DNA from: a virus
Reading direction: 5' to 3' (one strand)
Virus record (IMG/VR): IMGVR_UViG_3300046791_000254
Span: 1-42,800 of that record
Length of the DNA: 42,800 nt
This document shows positions 14,005-22,043 of this stretch, piece after piece. A program made the translations under genes and the position numbers. Each line of letters opens with the position of its first letter. Position 1 is the first letter of the stretch. The notes under the pieces are model-generated. The model was not told the DNA's origin. It searched no databases and saw only the letters and a list, made by a program, of their open reading frames with translations.

Positions 14005-15378
14005 TTGGCGAATCAACTCCTGACGATCAGCATGATCACCAATCGTGCGCTGCCTGTGCTGGCGAACGAATGCGTGCTGACGGACAAGTTCAACCGGCAA
14101 TTCGACAAGGAATTCGGACGTAAGGGCGAGAAAATCGGTGCGACGGCCAATATCCGCCGTCCGCCCCGGTACCTGGGTACCTTCGGACCCGCGTTGAACG
14201 TCGAGCCGAGCACCGAAACCTACGTTCCGGTCTCGATCCTCTACCAGTTCCACGTCGACATCCAGTTCAACACGATCAACATGTTGCTGGATATCGACGA
14301 TTTCGAGCAGCGCTTCATCCACCCGGCCTGTATTGCCATCGGCAACCGGGCGGACTCGGATGGCGCCTACTTCGCCTTCCAGAACACCCCCATCACGGTG
14401 GGTACATATGGCACGCCGCCGACCTCGTTCAAGAACTTCTCAGACCTACGTGCCATCTTGTCCCTCGAGGGCATGCCGAAGGGCCTGATTCCGACCGCAG
14501 TCCTGAATCCTCTTGCACATTCCTCAATGGCGGATGCGATGAAGGGCCTGTTCAACCCGCAGGCCAACGTCAGCGACTTCTTTGAGACCGGCATGATCGC
14601 CGCCAAGACGGCGGGCGCCGACTGGTTCGAAGATCCGAACATCCCGATGTACACCACCGGTACCCTGACCGGTACGCCGGTGCTGGCTGGTAACTCCCCA
14701 GGCAACTCGAGCGGCGGTACCGCGCTGCTGGCCTCTGGTTGGGCCGGATCGGGTGTGTTCGAGCTCTCAGGGCTCACCAACACAGCCGCACAGTGCTATG
14801 TCGGTGACATCCTGCAGATCAAAGGTGTCTACCCGGTCAACCCGCAGAACCGCGGCCAGTATGGCACGGCGCTCAAGCAGTTCGTGGTGTTGCCACCGAA
14901 TGGCTATGCGCAGATGACCGGTGTGGCAGCGCCCGGTGGGCCCGCGTTTGCCTCCGGCGCGACGGGAGGCGCGGGTAATGGCACCTTCAATGCCACCACC
15001 GGGCTTTACACCTCGGGCGGCTCCGGAACCCTCTCGGTCACTGTGGCTGAATGTCTGATCTACGGTGGCCAGTTCCAGAACTGCACCGCGAAGCCGGTCT
15101 CGCCCTACACGGTGACCATCAACGGCGGCGCGGCTTCCGCAACCGCATCCACTCAGAATCTCTACTTCCATCGTGATGCGTATGCGATGGCCGTGGTCGA
15201 TCTGCCCTTGCCGCGTACGGCAGTGGAGGCTTCGCGGGCGACAGATGAGGATCTCGGCATCTCCATCCGTATCGCGACGCAGTACACGATCAACAACGAC
15301 GCGGAGCCCACTCGTATGGATATCGCCTACGGGTTCGCCTCGCTTTACCGCCAGATGGGCGGCCGTATCGTCGGTTAA
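14005..15378 (+). CDS. Major coat protein, P22 gp5-like, 457 aa
   Basis: The N-terminus MANQLLTISMITNRALPVLA and the segments CVLTDKFNRQFDKEFG and IGATANIRRPPRY are characteristic of the P22 coat family (HK97 fold). Residues about 210-375 contain Gly/Thr/Ser-rich strands consistent with an inserted I-domain. The C-terminus ATQYTINNDAEPTRMDIAYG also fits. The start is TTG at 14005: the in-frame stop at 13981 rules out anything longer, and the next ATG (14032) would remove the conserved N-terminus. The non-ATG start is odd for the most abundant virion protein. Confidence 0.93.
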   Translation: MANQLLTISMITNRALPVLANECVLTDKFNRQFDKEFGRKGEKIGATANIRRPPRYLGTFGPALNVEPSTETYVPVSILYQFHVDIQFNTINMLLDIDDFEQRFIHPACIAIGNRADSDGAYFAFQNTPITVGTYGTPPTSFKNFSDLRAILSLEGMPKGLIPTAVLNPLAHSSMADAMKGLFNPQANVSDFFETGMIAAKTAGADWFEDPNIPMYTTGTLTGTPVLAGNSPGNSSGGTALLASGWAGSGVFELSGLTNTAAQCYVGDILQIKGVYPVNPQNRGQYGTALKQFVVLPPNGYAQMTGVAAPGGPAFASGATGGAGNGTFNATTGLYTSGGSGTLSVTVAECLIYGGQFQNCTAKPVSPYTVTINGGAASATASTQNLYFHRDAYAMAVVDLPLPRTAVEASRATDEDLGISIRIATQYTINNDAEPTRMDIAYGFASLYRQMGGRIVG

Positions 15379-15387
15379 GGAGCATTC

Positions 15388-15792
15388 ATGGCATTTCCCG
15401 CAGTCACCAACGTCGACGGCTCCAACCCGGGACCGAATTCGGTCACCCTTCCCGACACGATCCAGATGCCCACGGGCAACATCTGGAAGAACGCTGTCCT
15501 GACTCTCACCCTCTCGCCGACTTCGGTGGCGAACGCGACCGCGGCCGAGCAGACCTTTACCTGCACGGGGCTGCTCACGACCGACTTTGTCTGGGTCAAC
15601 AAGCCCACGACCCAGGCAGGCTTGGGCATTGTGGGAACCCGTGTCAGTGCCGCGGATGTCCTCGCGATCACCTTCGGGAACTTCACGGCCGCGACCATTA
15701 CGCCCACGGCGAGCGAGGTCTACACGGTGCTGGTCGAACGCGTGCAGCCCAACTGGTCGGCGCCAGCCTCGGGGAGCCAGATTGACTGGTAG
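15388..15792 (+). CDS. Virion-region protein, paralogue 1 of a pair, 134 aa
   Basis: It follows the coat gene with a good ribosome binding site (AAGGAG). Residues 40-130 contain LSPTSVANATAAEQTFTCTG, NKPTTQAGLGIVGTRVSAAD and AATITPTASEVY, which are repeated nearly identically in the gene at 16415-16735. An all-beta fold is likely. Possibly a head decoration or stabilising protein (inference from position). Confidence 0.7.
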   Translation: MAFPAVTNVDGSNPGPNSVTLPDTIQMPTGNIWKNAVLTLTLSPTSVANATAAEQTFTCTGLLTTDFVWVNKPTTQAGLGIVGTRVSAADVLAITFGNFTAATITPTASEVYTVLVERVQPNWSAPASGSQIDW

Positions 15793-16414
15793 CGTCTTCA
15801 TTGCCACGCCGACCTACGATGAATGGTTGTGCATGGAATACACCTCGAGTCTGCTCGAGACGGGAATCCGTCTCACGCAGGCCGGTATCGGGGTGTATCA
15901 CGCGGTAGCGCCGGGGAATCCGTTCCTAGACCTCTCGCGCAATGAGCTGGTGGAGAAGTTCCTCGCTACGGACGCCGAGGACCTGTTGTTTATCGACGCT
16001 GACGTGGGTTGGGACGCCAAGGCCGTGACGCGCGTGCTGTCCTATCCGCAGGAGATTGTGGGCGGACTCGTCCCGAAACGGGATAAGTCCAGTGAGGATA
16101 CCTTCCACGAGAACGCCCTCACGGGGCGAATGAGTGCGGAAGGGTTATTCGAGTGCAAGGAGATCCCGACCGCTTTCCTGCGGATCAAGCGCAGTGCGTT
16201 TACGCGCTTGCAGAAGCCGTATTTCAAGATCGGTTCGAACCCGAAGGACTTCGGCGAAGACATCTATTTTTGCCGACGCTGGTGTGAGACCGGCCAGACG
16301 ATGTGGATTGACTCGGATATCACGTTCTCGCATCGGGGTGGAAAGGCCTGGAAGGGCAATTTCTACGATCACTGTCGCAAGACAGGCTTGTTGACTGTGA
16401 CGGAGGCTGCCTAG
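15782..16414 (+). CDS. Glycosyltransferase-like protein, 210 aa
   Basis: TTG at 15782 with GGGGAG 5 nt upstream gives MTGSVFIATPTYDEWLCMEY. A GT-A-type DxD motif is present (LLFIDADVGWDAKAV near residue 60-75), then EIVGGLVPKRDKS and GEDIYFCRRWCETGQTMWID with a late SHRGGKAW. This pattern is found in phage glycosyltransferases of the GT2-like type with unknown sugar and acceptor. Its position among head genes, between two paralogous beta proteins, suggests that a virion protein may be the acceptor, but a cell-surface target is equally possible. Confidence 0.72.
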   Translation: MTGSVFIATPTYDEWLCMEYTSSLLETGIRLTQAGIGVYHAVAPGNPFLDLSRNELVEKFLATDAEDLLFIDADVGWDAKAVTRVLSYPQEIVGGLVPKRDKSSEDTFHENALTGRMSAEGLFECKEIPTAFLRIKRSAFTRLQKPYFKIGSNPKDFGEDIYFCRRWCETGQTMWIDSDITFSHRGGKAWKGNFYDHCRKTGLLTVTEAA

Positions 16415-16735
16415 ATGCCGATCAATGATGTAGTCCGGGGCAACATTCAGTACTCGATGATCCTGAATATGACCCTGTCGCCCACCTCGGTGGCCAATGC
16501 CACGAGTGCCGAGCAGACCTTTACCTGCACGGGCGTTCAGACCGGAGACTTCGTGAATGTGACCAAACCCACCTCTCAAGCAGGACTGGGCATCGTCAAT
16601 TCTCGCGTCACGGCTGCGAATGTGATCGGTGTGACCTTCATGAATACGACTGCCGCCACGATCACTCCGACTGCCTCGGAAGTGTATGTGGTGAATGTGG
16701 ACCGGCCCTTCGGCAGTCCGCCGAGCTCGATGTGA
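16415..16735 (+). CDS. Virion-region protein, paralogue 2 of a pair, 106 aa
   Basis: It shares LSPTSVANAT, AEQTFTCTG, KPTSQAGLGIV and TAATITPTASEVY with the gene at 15388-15792, and is shorter at the N-terminus. The two genes flank the glycosyltransferase-like gene. It is likely a duplicated beta-rich virion component. Its TGA overlaps the GTG start of the next gene. Confidence 0.7.
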   Translation: MPINDVVRGNIQYSMILNMTLSPTSVANATSAEQTFTCTGVQTGDFVNVTKPTSQAGLGIVNSRVTAANVIGVTFMNTTAATITPTASEVYVVNVDRPFGSPPSSM

Positions 16736-16947
16736 TCACCTCCGGTGTTGAAAGCCGCCAGCTCTATCTCGGGTTGTCTACGGACACGAAACCGGGTGGC
16801 GCTGAATTCGCGGCTCGATTTTACGAATACGACACCGGGAAAACGTACCTGTGGACCGGCGCTCCAGCGGCTCCTGCGCAAGGGCAATGGATCGAATACC
16901 TGCCGCTGTACCCAGTGGCCTTTGATTTTGCGAACCCGCAGAGATAG
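16732..16947 (+). CDS. Hypothetical protein, 71 aa
   Basis: GTG start at 16732 overlapping the upstream TGA (GTGA). The product contains RQLYLGLSTDTKPGGAEFAA, RFYEYDTGKTYLWTG and QWIEYLPLYP, a small beta-rich unit typical of phage structural accessory proteins. Unrecognised family. Confidence 0.65.
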   Translation: MITSGVESRQLYLGLSTDTKPGGAEFAARFYEYDTGKTYLWTGAPAAPAQGQWIEYLPLYPVAFDFANPQR

Positions 16948-16957
16948 GGGATAACCC

Positions 16958-17563
16958 ATGCTGATCCAGCCACTCGTTGGCACGCAGAACTGGTCCGATG
17001 GCAACGTACCTGTTGCAGTACGCGCCGGCCGACAAGGTGACCTGATCGTCTCCGAGCTGCACGGTCGCTACTACGAGCAGACCGTTCGCGGAAATGTGTT
17101 CTCCGTCTGTACTCAAGGTACCGGCGTCACCACGACGGCAGCGCTCGCGACAACTTTCACCGGGCTTGCGGTGGGGAATCCCACCGGCTCTGGTGTGAAT
17201 CTCGTGTTGAACAAGTTCACCGCTGCGCAGTTCGCGGTGGGCGCGGCGGCGACCATCGGTATCATGGGCGGCGCGGGGTCCATCACGGCCAGTCTCACGC
17301 CACAAAGTCGTGTGATCGGTGGCGGACAGACTTCCAAGGCGGTTGCGACCGCCGGTCAGACCATCTCAACACCTCTTTTGATTGCTACCTTTGGCTCCGT
17401 GGGCTCTGTGGCCACCACCGGTTATGGATTGGAACCGGGTATTTTGGTGGATTTCGAAGGCTCCGTCATCATTCCTCCCGGTTCTTTCGTTGCGAGCTAT
17501 ACGGCGATCGTAACGACCAGCGCGTTGCAGTTCAGCTTCAGCTGGGAAGAGGTCCCGGTCTAA
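16958..17563 (+). CDS. Conserved virion-region protein, 201 aa
   Basis: Begins MLIQPLVGTQNWSDGNVPVA, is rich in small residues (AVGAAATIGIMGGAG) and ends VIIPPGSFVASYTAIVTTSA with FSFSWEEVPV. I recall this C-terminal pattern from proteins encoded next to coat genes in P22-like environmental phages. Probably a capsid-associated protein. No catalytic motif is visible. Confidence 0.7.
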   Translation: MLIQPLVGTQNWSDGNVPVAVRAGRQGDLIVSELHGRYYEQTVRGNVFSVCTQGTGVTTTAALATTFTGLAVGNPTGSGVNLVLNKFTAAQFAVGAAATIGIMGGAGSITASLTPQSRVIGGGQTSKAVATAGQTISTPLLIATFGSVGSVATTGYGLEPGILVDFEGSVIIPPGSFVASYTAIVTTSALQFSFSWEEVPV

Positions 17564-17584
17564 CTCCAAACTAAAGGTGTATTC

Positions 17585-18088
17585 ATGGCCCGGTACTCTT
17601 ATTCGATCACCTCTGTCACCCCGACCGCGACGGCCGATGCGACCAACCTCGTGGACTCGACCTATCTTGGGTATCTCCAGGGTGGCAGCGCCAGCCAGCG
17701 CTTGAACCTGTCGGAGATCTACATGGGTGGCGAGGCAGCTTCGTCCAGCTCGCCCTCCATCATGGTGCTCGCGCGCGACTCAACGGTCATGTCTGGCACG
17801 GCAGGCGGCGGCCGCACGGCGGTTCTGGATGCTTCCAACACTGCGCCGGGGACTCTGCCGGTCGTCGGCAACACGGCGGCAACCACCAAGCCCCAACGGT
17901 CCTCGACCCTGCACCTCCTGCATCTGTCGTTCAATGCCTACGGTGGCATCGTGCGATGGGTGGCGCGACCGGGTGAGGAAATCAGCGTGGTAGGTGCTTC
18001 CGCTTCATTGGGTGAGGCCAGTCTCACGGCTTACACCGGTGGCACCACGGGAGCGATGAGCGCTCACATCCTGTACGAGGTCGTCTAG
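17585..18088 (+). CDS. Conserved virion-region protein, 167 aa
   Basis: Starts MARYSYSITSVTPTATADAT; a Ser/Thr/Ala-rich beta protein with GGIVRWVARPGEEISVVG near residue 120. As for the preceding gene, I associate this with the head-proximal block of environmental podophages. A role in head decoration or completion is inferred only from location. Confidence 0.68.
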   Translation: MARYSYSITSVTPTATADATNLVDSTYLGYLQGGSASQRLNLSEIYMGGEAASSSSPSIMVLARDSTVMSGTAGGGRTAVLDASNTAPGTLPVVGNTAATTKPQRSSTLHLLHLSFNAYGGIVRWVARPGEEISVVGASASLGEASLTAYTGGTTGAMSAHILYEVV

Positions 18089-18096
18089 TGCTCCAC

Positions 18097-18109
18097 GGGG
18101 CGGTGCCCC
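18097..18109 (+). promoter_or_regulatory. Hairpin abutting the start of the 988-aa gene
   Basis: GGGGC (18097-18101), GGT, GCCCC (18105-18109) forms a GC-rich hairpin ending one base before ATG 18110. It occupies the place of the ribosome binding site, and no Shine-Dalgarno is seen. It could restrain translation of this large gene or indicate a different start. Confidence 0.45.
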
Positions 18110-21076
18110 ATGCCGACACTGCATCATCACCGGTCGATCGGCCAGCCTCAGGCGACCCTTCCACCGCTTCAGATCACGACGGCCTCGATTCCTGCGGGGT
18201 CGATCGGCAACCCCTATAGCGCCTCGCTGAGCGCTACAGGGGGGCTGGGTCCGTATACCTGGTCAACACTGTCCAAGGTCCCCAACACGGGGAACTGGCT
18301 CACACTCTCTTCCGCCGGGGTCTTTACCGGGACCCCGGGCACTCCGGAAACGGAAGTCGTCCTGGTCCAGGTGATCGATTCACAGGGGACCAAGGCCAGC
18401 AAGTTCTTCACCCTGTCCGTCACGGGAACGCCGCTATCCATTACGACCACGAGTCCCTTGCCAGGGGCGACCGTGGGCTCGGCTTACAGTGTCACGATGG
18501 CGGCTACTGGGGGCATCTCGCCCTATGTCTGGACCGTCCTATCGGATACTCCCAACACCGGAAATTGGTTCTCCATGACCGCCGGGGGATTGGGGACGGG
18601 AACTCCGACCACCGCTGAGACAGAAAGCCTGGTGATCCAGGTTCAAGACAGCGTCGGCACGATTGTCTCTGCGCCTTTCTCGATCACCGTCAGTGCCGCG
18701 GTCTCCACCGTGCTTTCTTTCCCACGCGTCATGTTGGTCGGCGTCGCAGGGGACCAGAGCTATGGAAGCAATTCGGGAACCGGCTATCCCAACTGGCTCA
18801 CCGCAGGAGCTGGAACAGCAGCCAATATCGCCGTGCAGACGATCGGCTCGTACGATGTCGCGATCATTCAAGGCGTGTTCGAAGGATGGGATACGGGAGG
18901 GTTACGCGATCGCGAGAACCTGACACAGGCGTTGCTCAAGAACGCGTCCTATTCGATCACCAAGAACACATCGCGTCAGACCCTGACGTTCTATTACGAG
19001 ATGATGTGTACCACGATTTCGGGCAATCCCTATGCCCAGTGGCAAACCCTGGTAGATGCCAATAACTGGTACCTCTACGAATCTGCAGGCGGTGTCGGGA
19101 CAAAGACGCCTTTCCCCTTCGGTACGGGTCAGTTGCACATCAACTACTGTGCCGCATGGCCCGGCGCCATCGGCTCGGCCGGAATCGGTGCCTCGATCTG
19201 CGGCACCAACTACGGAACCACCTCTACCGGCAGTCCCACAGGGGTACAGGGGCCCGCGAGAAGCTTCGGCAATTACGCCGCGATCAAGCTGCTCATGCGC
19301 GGGTATACCGGCGATTCGCGTTATTCATTCAACGCGCAGATGGGCTCACCCTCTGCAGCGGGTATCTTCCTCGACAATGCGTTCGTCGCCCTGGACGGTG
19401 CGGGATCGGTACCGAACTCCTATCTCGATGGAATCAACGTCGCCCCGGGATCACAGCAAGGCGGTGGGTTCCCGAATCTGGATACGGTGCAGCCCGTCAT
19501 GGCGCGGGGCATCCACAACATGTTCGACCAGATGCAGACGATGCTCACGCTCGTCAATCCTGGAAGAACCTACTACAACTTCGCAAACTACGGTCAATAC
19601 GCCAACAAGTATCAGTTCGGGACGGCGCCGCTCACCAGTGGCCTTGAGAACACCCTCCATGGGGGCTTACTCGAGAACGCAATCGGTGCCGGTGCCAGCT
19701 CCTGGGAACAGTTTCAGACGGGCAATACCAACACGGGCAATACGCTCTGGCCCTCTGGATGGCCTAACCTGCTCGCCAACTATTATCAAGGGATGGATTT
19801 CTGCTTAGCCCCGAAACTCGTGGGATTGGGAATTAAGCTTCCCTCCACCGATGGCACACAGACTGCCTCCTGGCCGGTGGGCGCAGGTACGACTGCCGTT
19901 ACGGTCACTACCGGGACGGCGTTTGAATACCAGCTCATGCGCTATGGGCTGTGTACGATACTGCTCGATGATGGCTACTTCGCGCCCGGAGTGGGCGGCT
20001 ATAACTGGGCGATCGTCCGCTGGTACGACGAGTACGGGGATGATTCCCTGGCCCAGGTCAACTTCAGACGCGGGTATCTGGGTACCCCGCTCACCACCCG
20101 TCCGACCACGCCTTATTGGAACGTGGGCCCGATGGGCGTGTGGATGCGACAGTTCACCAACGGTATCGCAGTCATCAACCCGCGCGGTAATGGCGCGCAG
20201 ACCATCACCCTTCCCAGACAGTATCAGGCGCTCATCGGCACCCAGCAGCCTCTGATCAACAACGGAGGATTGGTCTCGACCTTCACTATTCCAGATGGAG
20301 ATGGCCGGATCTTCGTCCTACCCTATACGAGCTTCTCGCTGGTCTCGCTCATACCCGGTACGGCCAACGGTGGGTTGGTGTCAGATTCCAATACCGGACT
20401 CGCCTTCGCGGACGATGCGGGCGGCAATTTCGGCACTTGGGATTCAGCCAACGGCCTGGGCGTCCTCAACTGGGCGGCCGGGGGAACCGCGGGCTTCCGC
20501 TGGACTGGTATCGATCAGGTCGCGAGCAAGGGCGGGGTCTACATCAAGTACGACCTGATCCGTACGCAGAATCAGGATTCGAAAGAGCTGAAGCTGTTCG
20601 GCAACGGCTACCCCAGCATCTATTCCAACTTCACGATGGGATGCAATGCCGGTGGATATAGCGGAACCCGCATGGGCCTGTCGTACTCCGATTCGGTCTC
20701 CGGTGGTGACATCAATACGCAGTTCTTCCTGGATGCGGCGCCCACACTGACCGGCGGCTCGTCCTACTCTCGCACGCCACATCCCACGATCAACAACCAT
20801 GTCGGTGGGAATGAGGCGATCAATGGCACAGTCAATAGTCTCGAATGGTATGTCCGACATAACACGGATGCTGGACCGGATGGTGAGATGGCCTGTTGGT
20901 TGAATGGAACGCTCATCTTCTGGGCGGTAAGTGTCTTCAACTGTCGCACCGGAGGTCAGGGCTTCAACCGGATTGATATCGGTGGCTATGCCCCGACACC
21001 GGGAACCGTTGAGAAATACAACAAGGTCTACATTAATGTGGGCGCTTCCGCACGCCCTGTAGGACGAGGAATATGA
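18110..21076 (+). CDS. Large protein with two Ig-like repeats and a possible hydrolase domain, 988 aa
   Basis: Residues about 20-110 and 110-200 are two homologous putative-Ig (He_PIG-type) repeats: SATGGLGPYTWSTLSKVPN versus AATGGISPYVWTVLSDTPN, each ending in VQVxDS. From about 205 a new domain begins (FPRVMLVGVAGDQSYGSNSG) with many aromatic residues and candidate acidic residues (YYEMMCT, FLDNAF, LLDDGYF, WYDEYGDD), resembling a TIM-barrel-type glycoside hydrolase. The C-terminal 230 residues (from about 755) look like a lectin-type beta sandwich. It is probably an appendage or decoration protein that binds or cuts polysaccharide, but it is encoded in the head-proximal block, far from the tailspike. 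The hydrolase call is tentative. Confidence 0.65.
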   Translation: MPTLHHHRSIGQPQATLPPLQITTASIPAGSIGNPYSASLSATGGLGPYTWSTLSKVPNTGNWLTLSSAGVFTGTPGTPETEVVLVQVIDSQGTKASKFFTLSVTGTPLSITTTSPLPGATVGSAYSVTMAATGGISPYVWTVLSDTPNTGNWFSMTAGGLGTGTPTTAETESLVIQVQDSVGTIVSAPFSITVSAAVSTVLSFPRVMLVGVAGDQSYGSNSGTGYPNWLTAGAGTAANIAVQTIGSYDVAIIQGVFEGWDTGGLRDRENLTQALLKNASYSITKNTSRQTLTFYYEMMCTTISGNPYAQWQTLVDANNWYLYESAGGVGTKTPFPFGTGQLHINYCAAWPGAIGSAGIGASICGTNYGTTSTGSPTGVQGPARSFGNYAAIKLLMRGYTGDSRYSFNAQMGSPSAAGIFLDNAFVALDGAGSVPNSYLDGINVAPGSQQGGGFPNLDTVQPVMARGIHNMFDQMQTMLTLVNPGRTYYNFANYGQYANKYQFGTAPLTSGLENTLHGGLLENAIGAGASSWEQFQTGNTNTGNTLWPSGWPNLLANYYQGMDFCLAPKLVGLGIKLPSTDGTQTASWPVGAGTTAVTVTTGTAFEYQLMRYGLCTILLDDGYFAPGVGGYNWAIVRWYDEYGDDSLAQVNFRRGYLGTPLTTRPTTPYWNVGPMGVWMRQFTNGIAVINPRGNGAQTITLPRQYQALIGTQQPLINNGGLVSTFTIPDGDGRIFVLPYTSFSLVSLIPGTANGGLVSDSNTGLAFADDAGGNFGTWDSANGLGVLNWAAGGTAGFRWTGIDQVASKGGVYIKYDLIRTQNQDSKELKLFGNGYPSIYSNFTMGCNAGGYSGTRMGLSYSDSVSGGDINTQFFLDAAPTLTGGSSYSRTPHPTINNHVGGNEAINGTVNSLEWYVRHNTDAGPDGEMACWLNGTLIFWAVSVFNCRTGGQGFNRIDIGGYAPTPGTVEKYNKVYINVGASARPVGRGI

Positions 21077-21729
21077 CTACACTGAGTACCGCCAATATCG
21101 CATCGGGAGGCACTTTCACCGCCGCCGCGGGCAGTAATCGACGGGTGGTGGCGTTGGGAGCTGTGCGCCGGGATACTGGGACACCGACCTACAGCGCGAC
21201 ATTCGGCGGTGTAGCCATGTCTGCCGATGTGGTAGGCCCATTAAGTGCGGATGACCAACTTCTAGCATTTTCTCTTGCGGAAGCCTCTATCCCCTCAGGC
21301 GTTCAGACATTGAGTGTGACAGCTACTGGAGGAACCATCCTCACCGCCTTCCATGGCCAGATTTATACGTTAGGCTCGATGAATCAGACCGGCGCCGGGT
21401 TGGATTCGCCTTTCATCAGTAATGGCACTGCCACGGCAGCGACTACTGTTACTACGGCGAGTCTCACGAATGTCGCGAACTCCACCCTCATGGCTGTAGT
21501 CCGGAATAGCACCGGAGATACGATCAGCACTGTTCCGTCGGGTTGGACTACGGATCGCATGGATAACAGTGCGGCAGGCATGGTGTACCTGGGTCATCTG
21601 GATTCGGCCGCTGCGACCTCGGCGACCTATACCTGGGGATCAGCCAGCACGAACTGGATGTATATCACGGTTGCCTACAAAGTCGTTGCAGCCGCTGCTG
21701 ACCCTCTGATGGCTCAGATATGCCTGTGA
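21073..21729 (+). CDS. Hypothetical beta-rich virion protein, 218 aa
   Basis: It overlaps the giant gene by 4 nt. Composition is dominated by Ala, Thr, Ser and Gly with alternating hydrophobic pattern (VVALGAVRRDTGTPTYSATF, GGVAMSADVVG) and a final YITVAYKVVAAA. This looks like a jelly-roll or Ig-type structural protein. It overlaps the zinc-ribbon gene by 10 nt. No function can be named. Confidence 0.65.
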   Translation: MTTLSTANIASGGTFTAAAGSNRRVVALGAVRRDTGTPTYSATFGGVAMSADVVGPLSADDQLLAFSLAEASIPSGVQTLSVTATGGTILTAFHGQIYTLGSMNQTGAGLDSPFISNGTATAATTVTTASLTNVANSTLMAVVRNSTGDTISTVPSGWTTDRMDNSAAGMVYLGHLDSAAATSATYTWGSASTNWMYITVAYKVVAAAADPLMAQICL

Positions 21730-22043
21730 AAACCTTACGCGATCTCGAAGGAGAATTGACGCTCGATCACCGGGATTCTCCCGGTGTTCCCGCGGATATG
21801 CTGCACAAGGTGGGGTTGCCTGCGGAAGCCGGGCGAGGATTGTTTCAAACCCCCATCTATACCTGCGGGCACTGTCAGCGCGGTGTGACGGTCATCGTCA
21901 AGCCCTTCGGCATGAGGGAGAAGCGCTATGTCTGCTCCCAATGTCGCAAGGTGTTATGCGATGAGTGCGGTAAGCGTAAGGCGCTGACTGGTATGTGCGA
22001 TCCCTTTGAGGCCAAGGTGGAGCGATACCTGAAGGCACTCTGA
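21720..22043 (+). CDS. Double zinc-ribbon protein, 107 aa
   Basis: Cys pairs occur at CGHC (near residue 45), CSQC (near 72) and CDEC (near 81), followed by a Cys in GMCDPF. These could bind one or two zinc ions. The rest is charged and helical (DPFEAKVERYLKAL). It is unusual to find such a protein between structural genes; it could be a minor virion protein or a co-expressed regulator. Confidence 0.7.
   Translation: MPVKTLRDLEGELTLDHRDSPGVPADMLHKVGLPAEAGRGLFQTPIYTCGHCQRGVTVIVKPFGMREKRYVCSQCRKVLCDECGKRKALTGMCDPFEAKVERYLKAL

Noticed and set aside
13947-14123. Short frame starting at the scaffold stop
   Set aside because: It overlaps the coat gene almost entirely and has no family resemblance; the stem-loop within it is more notable.
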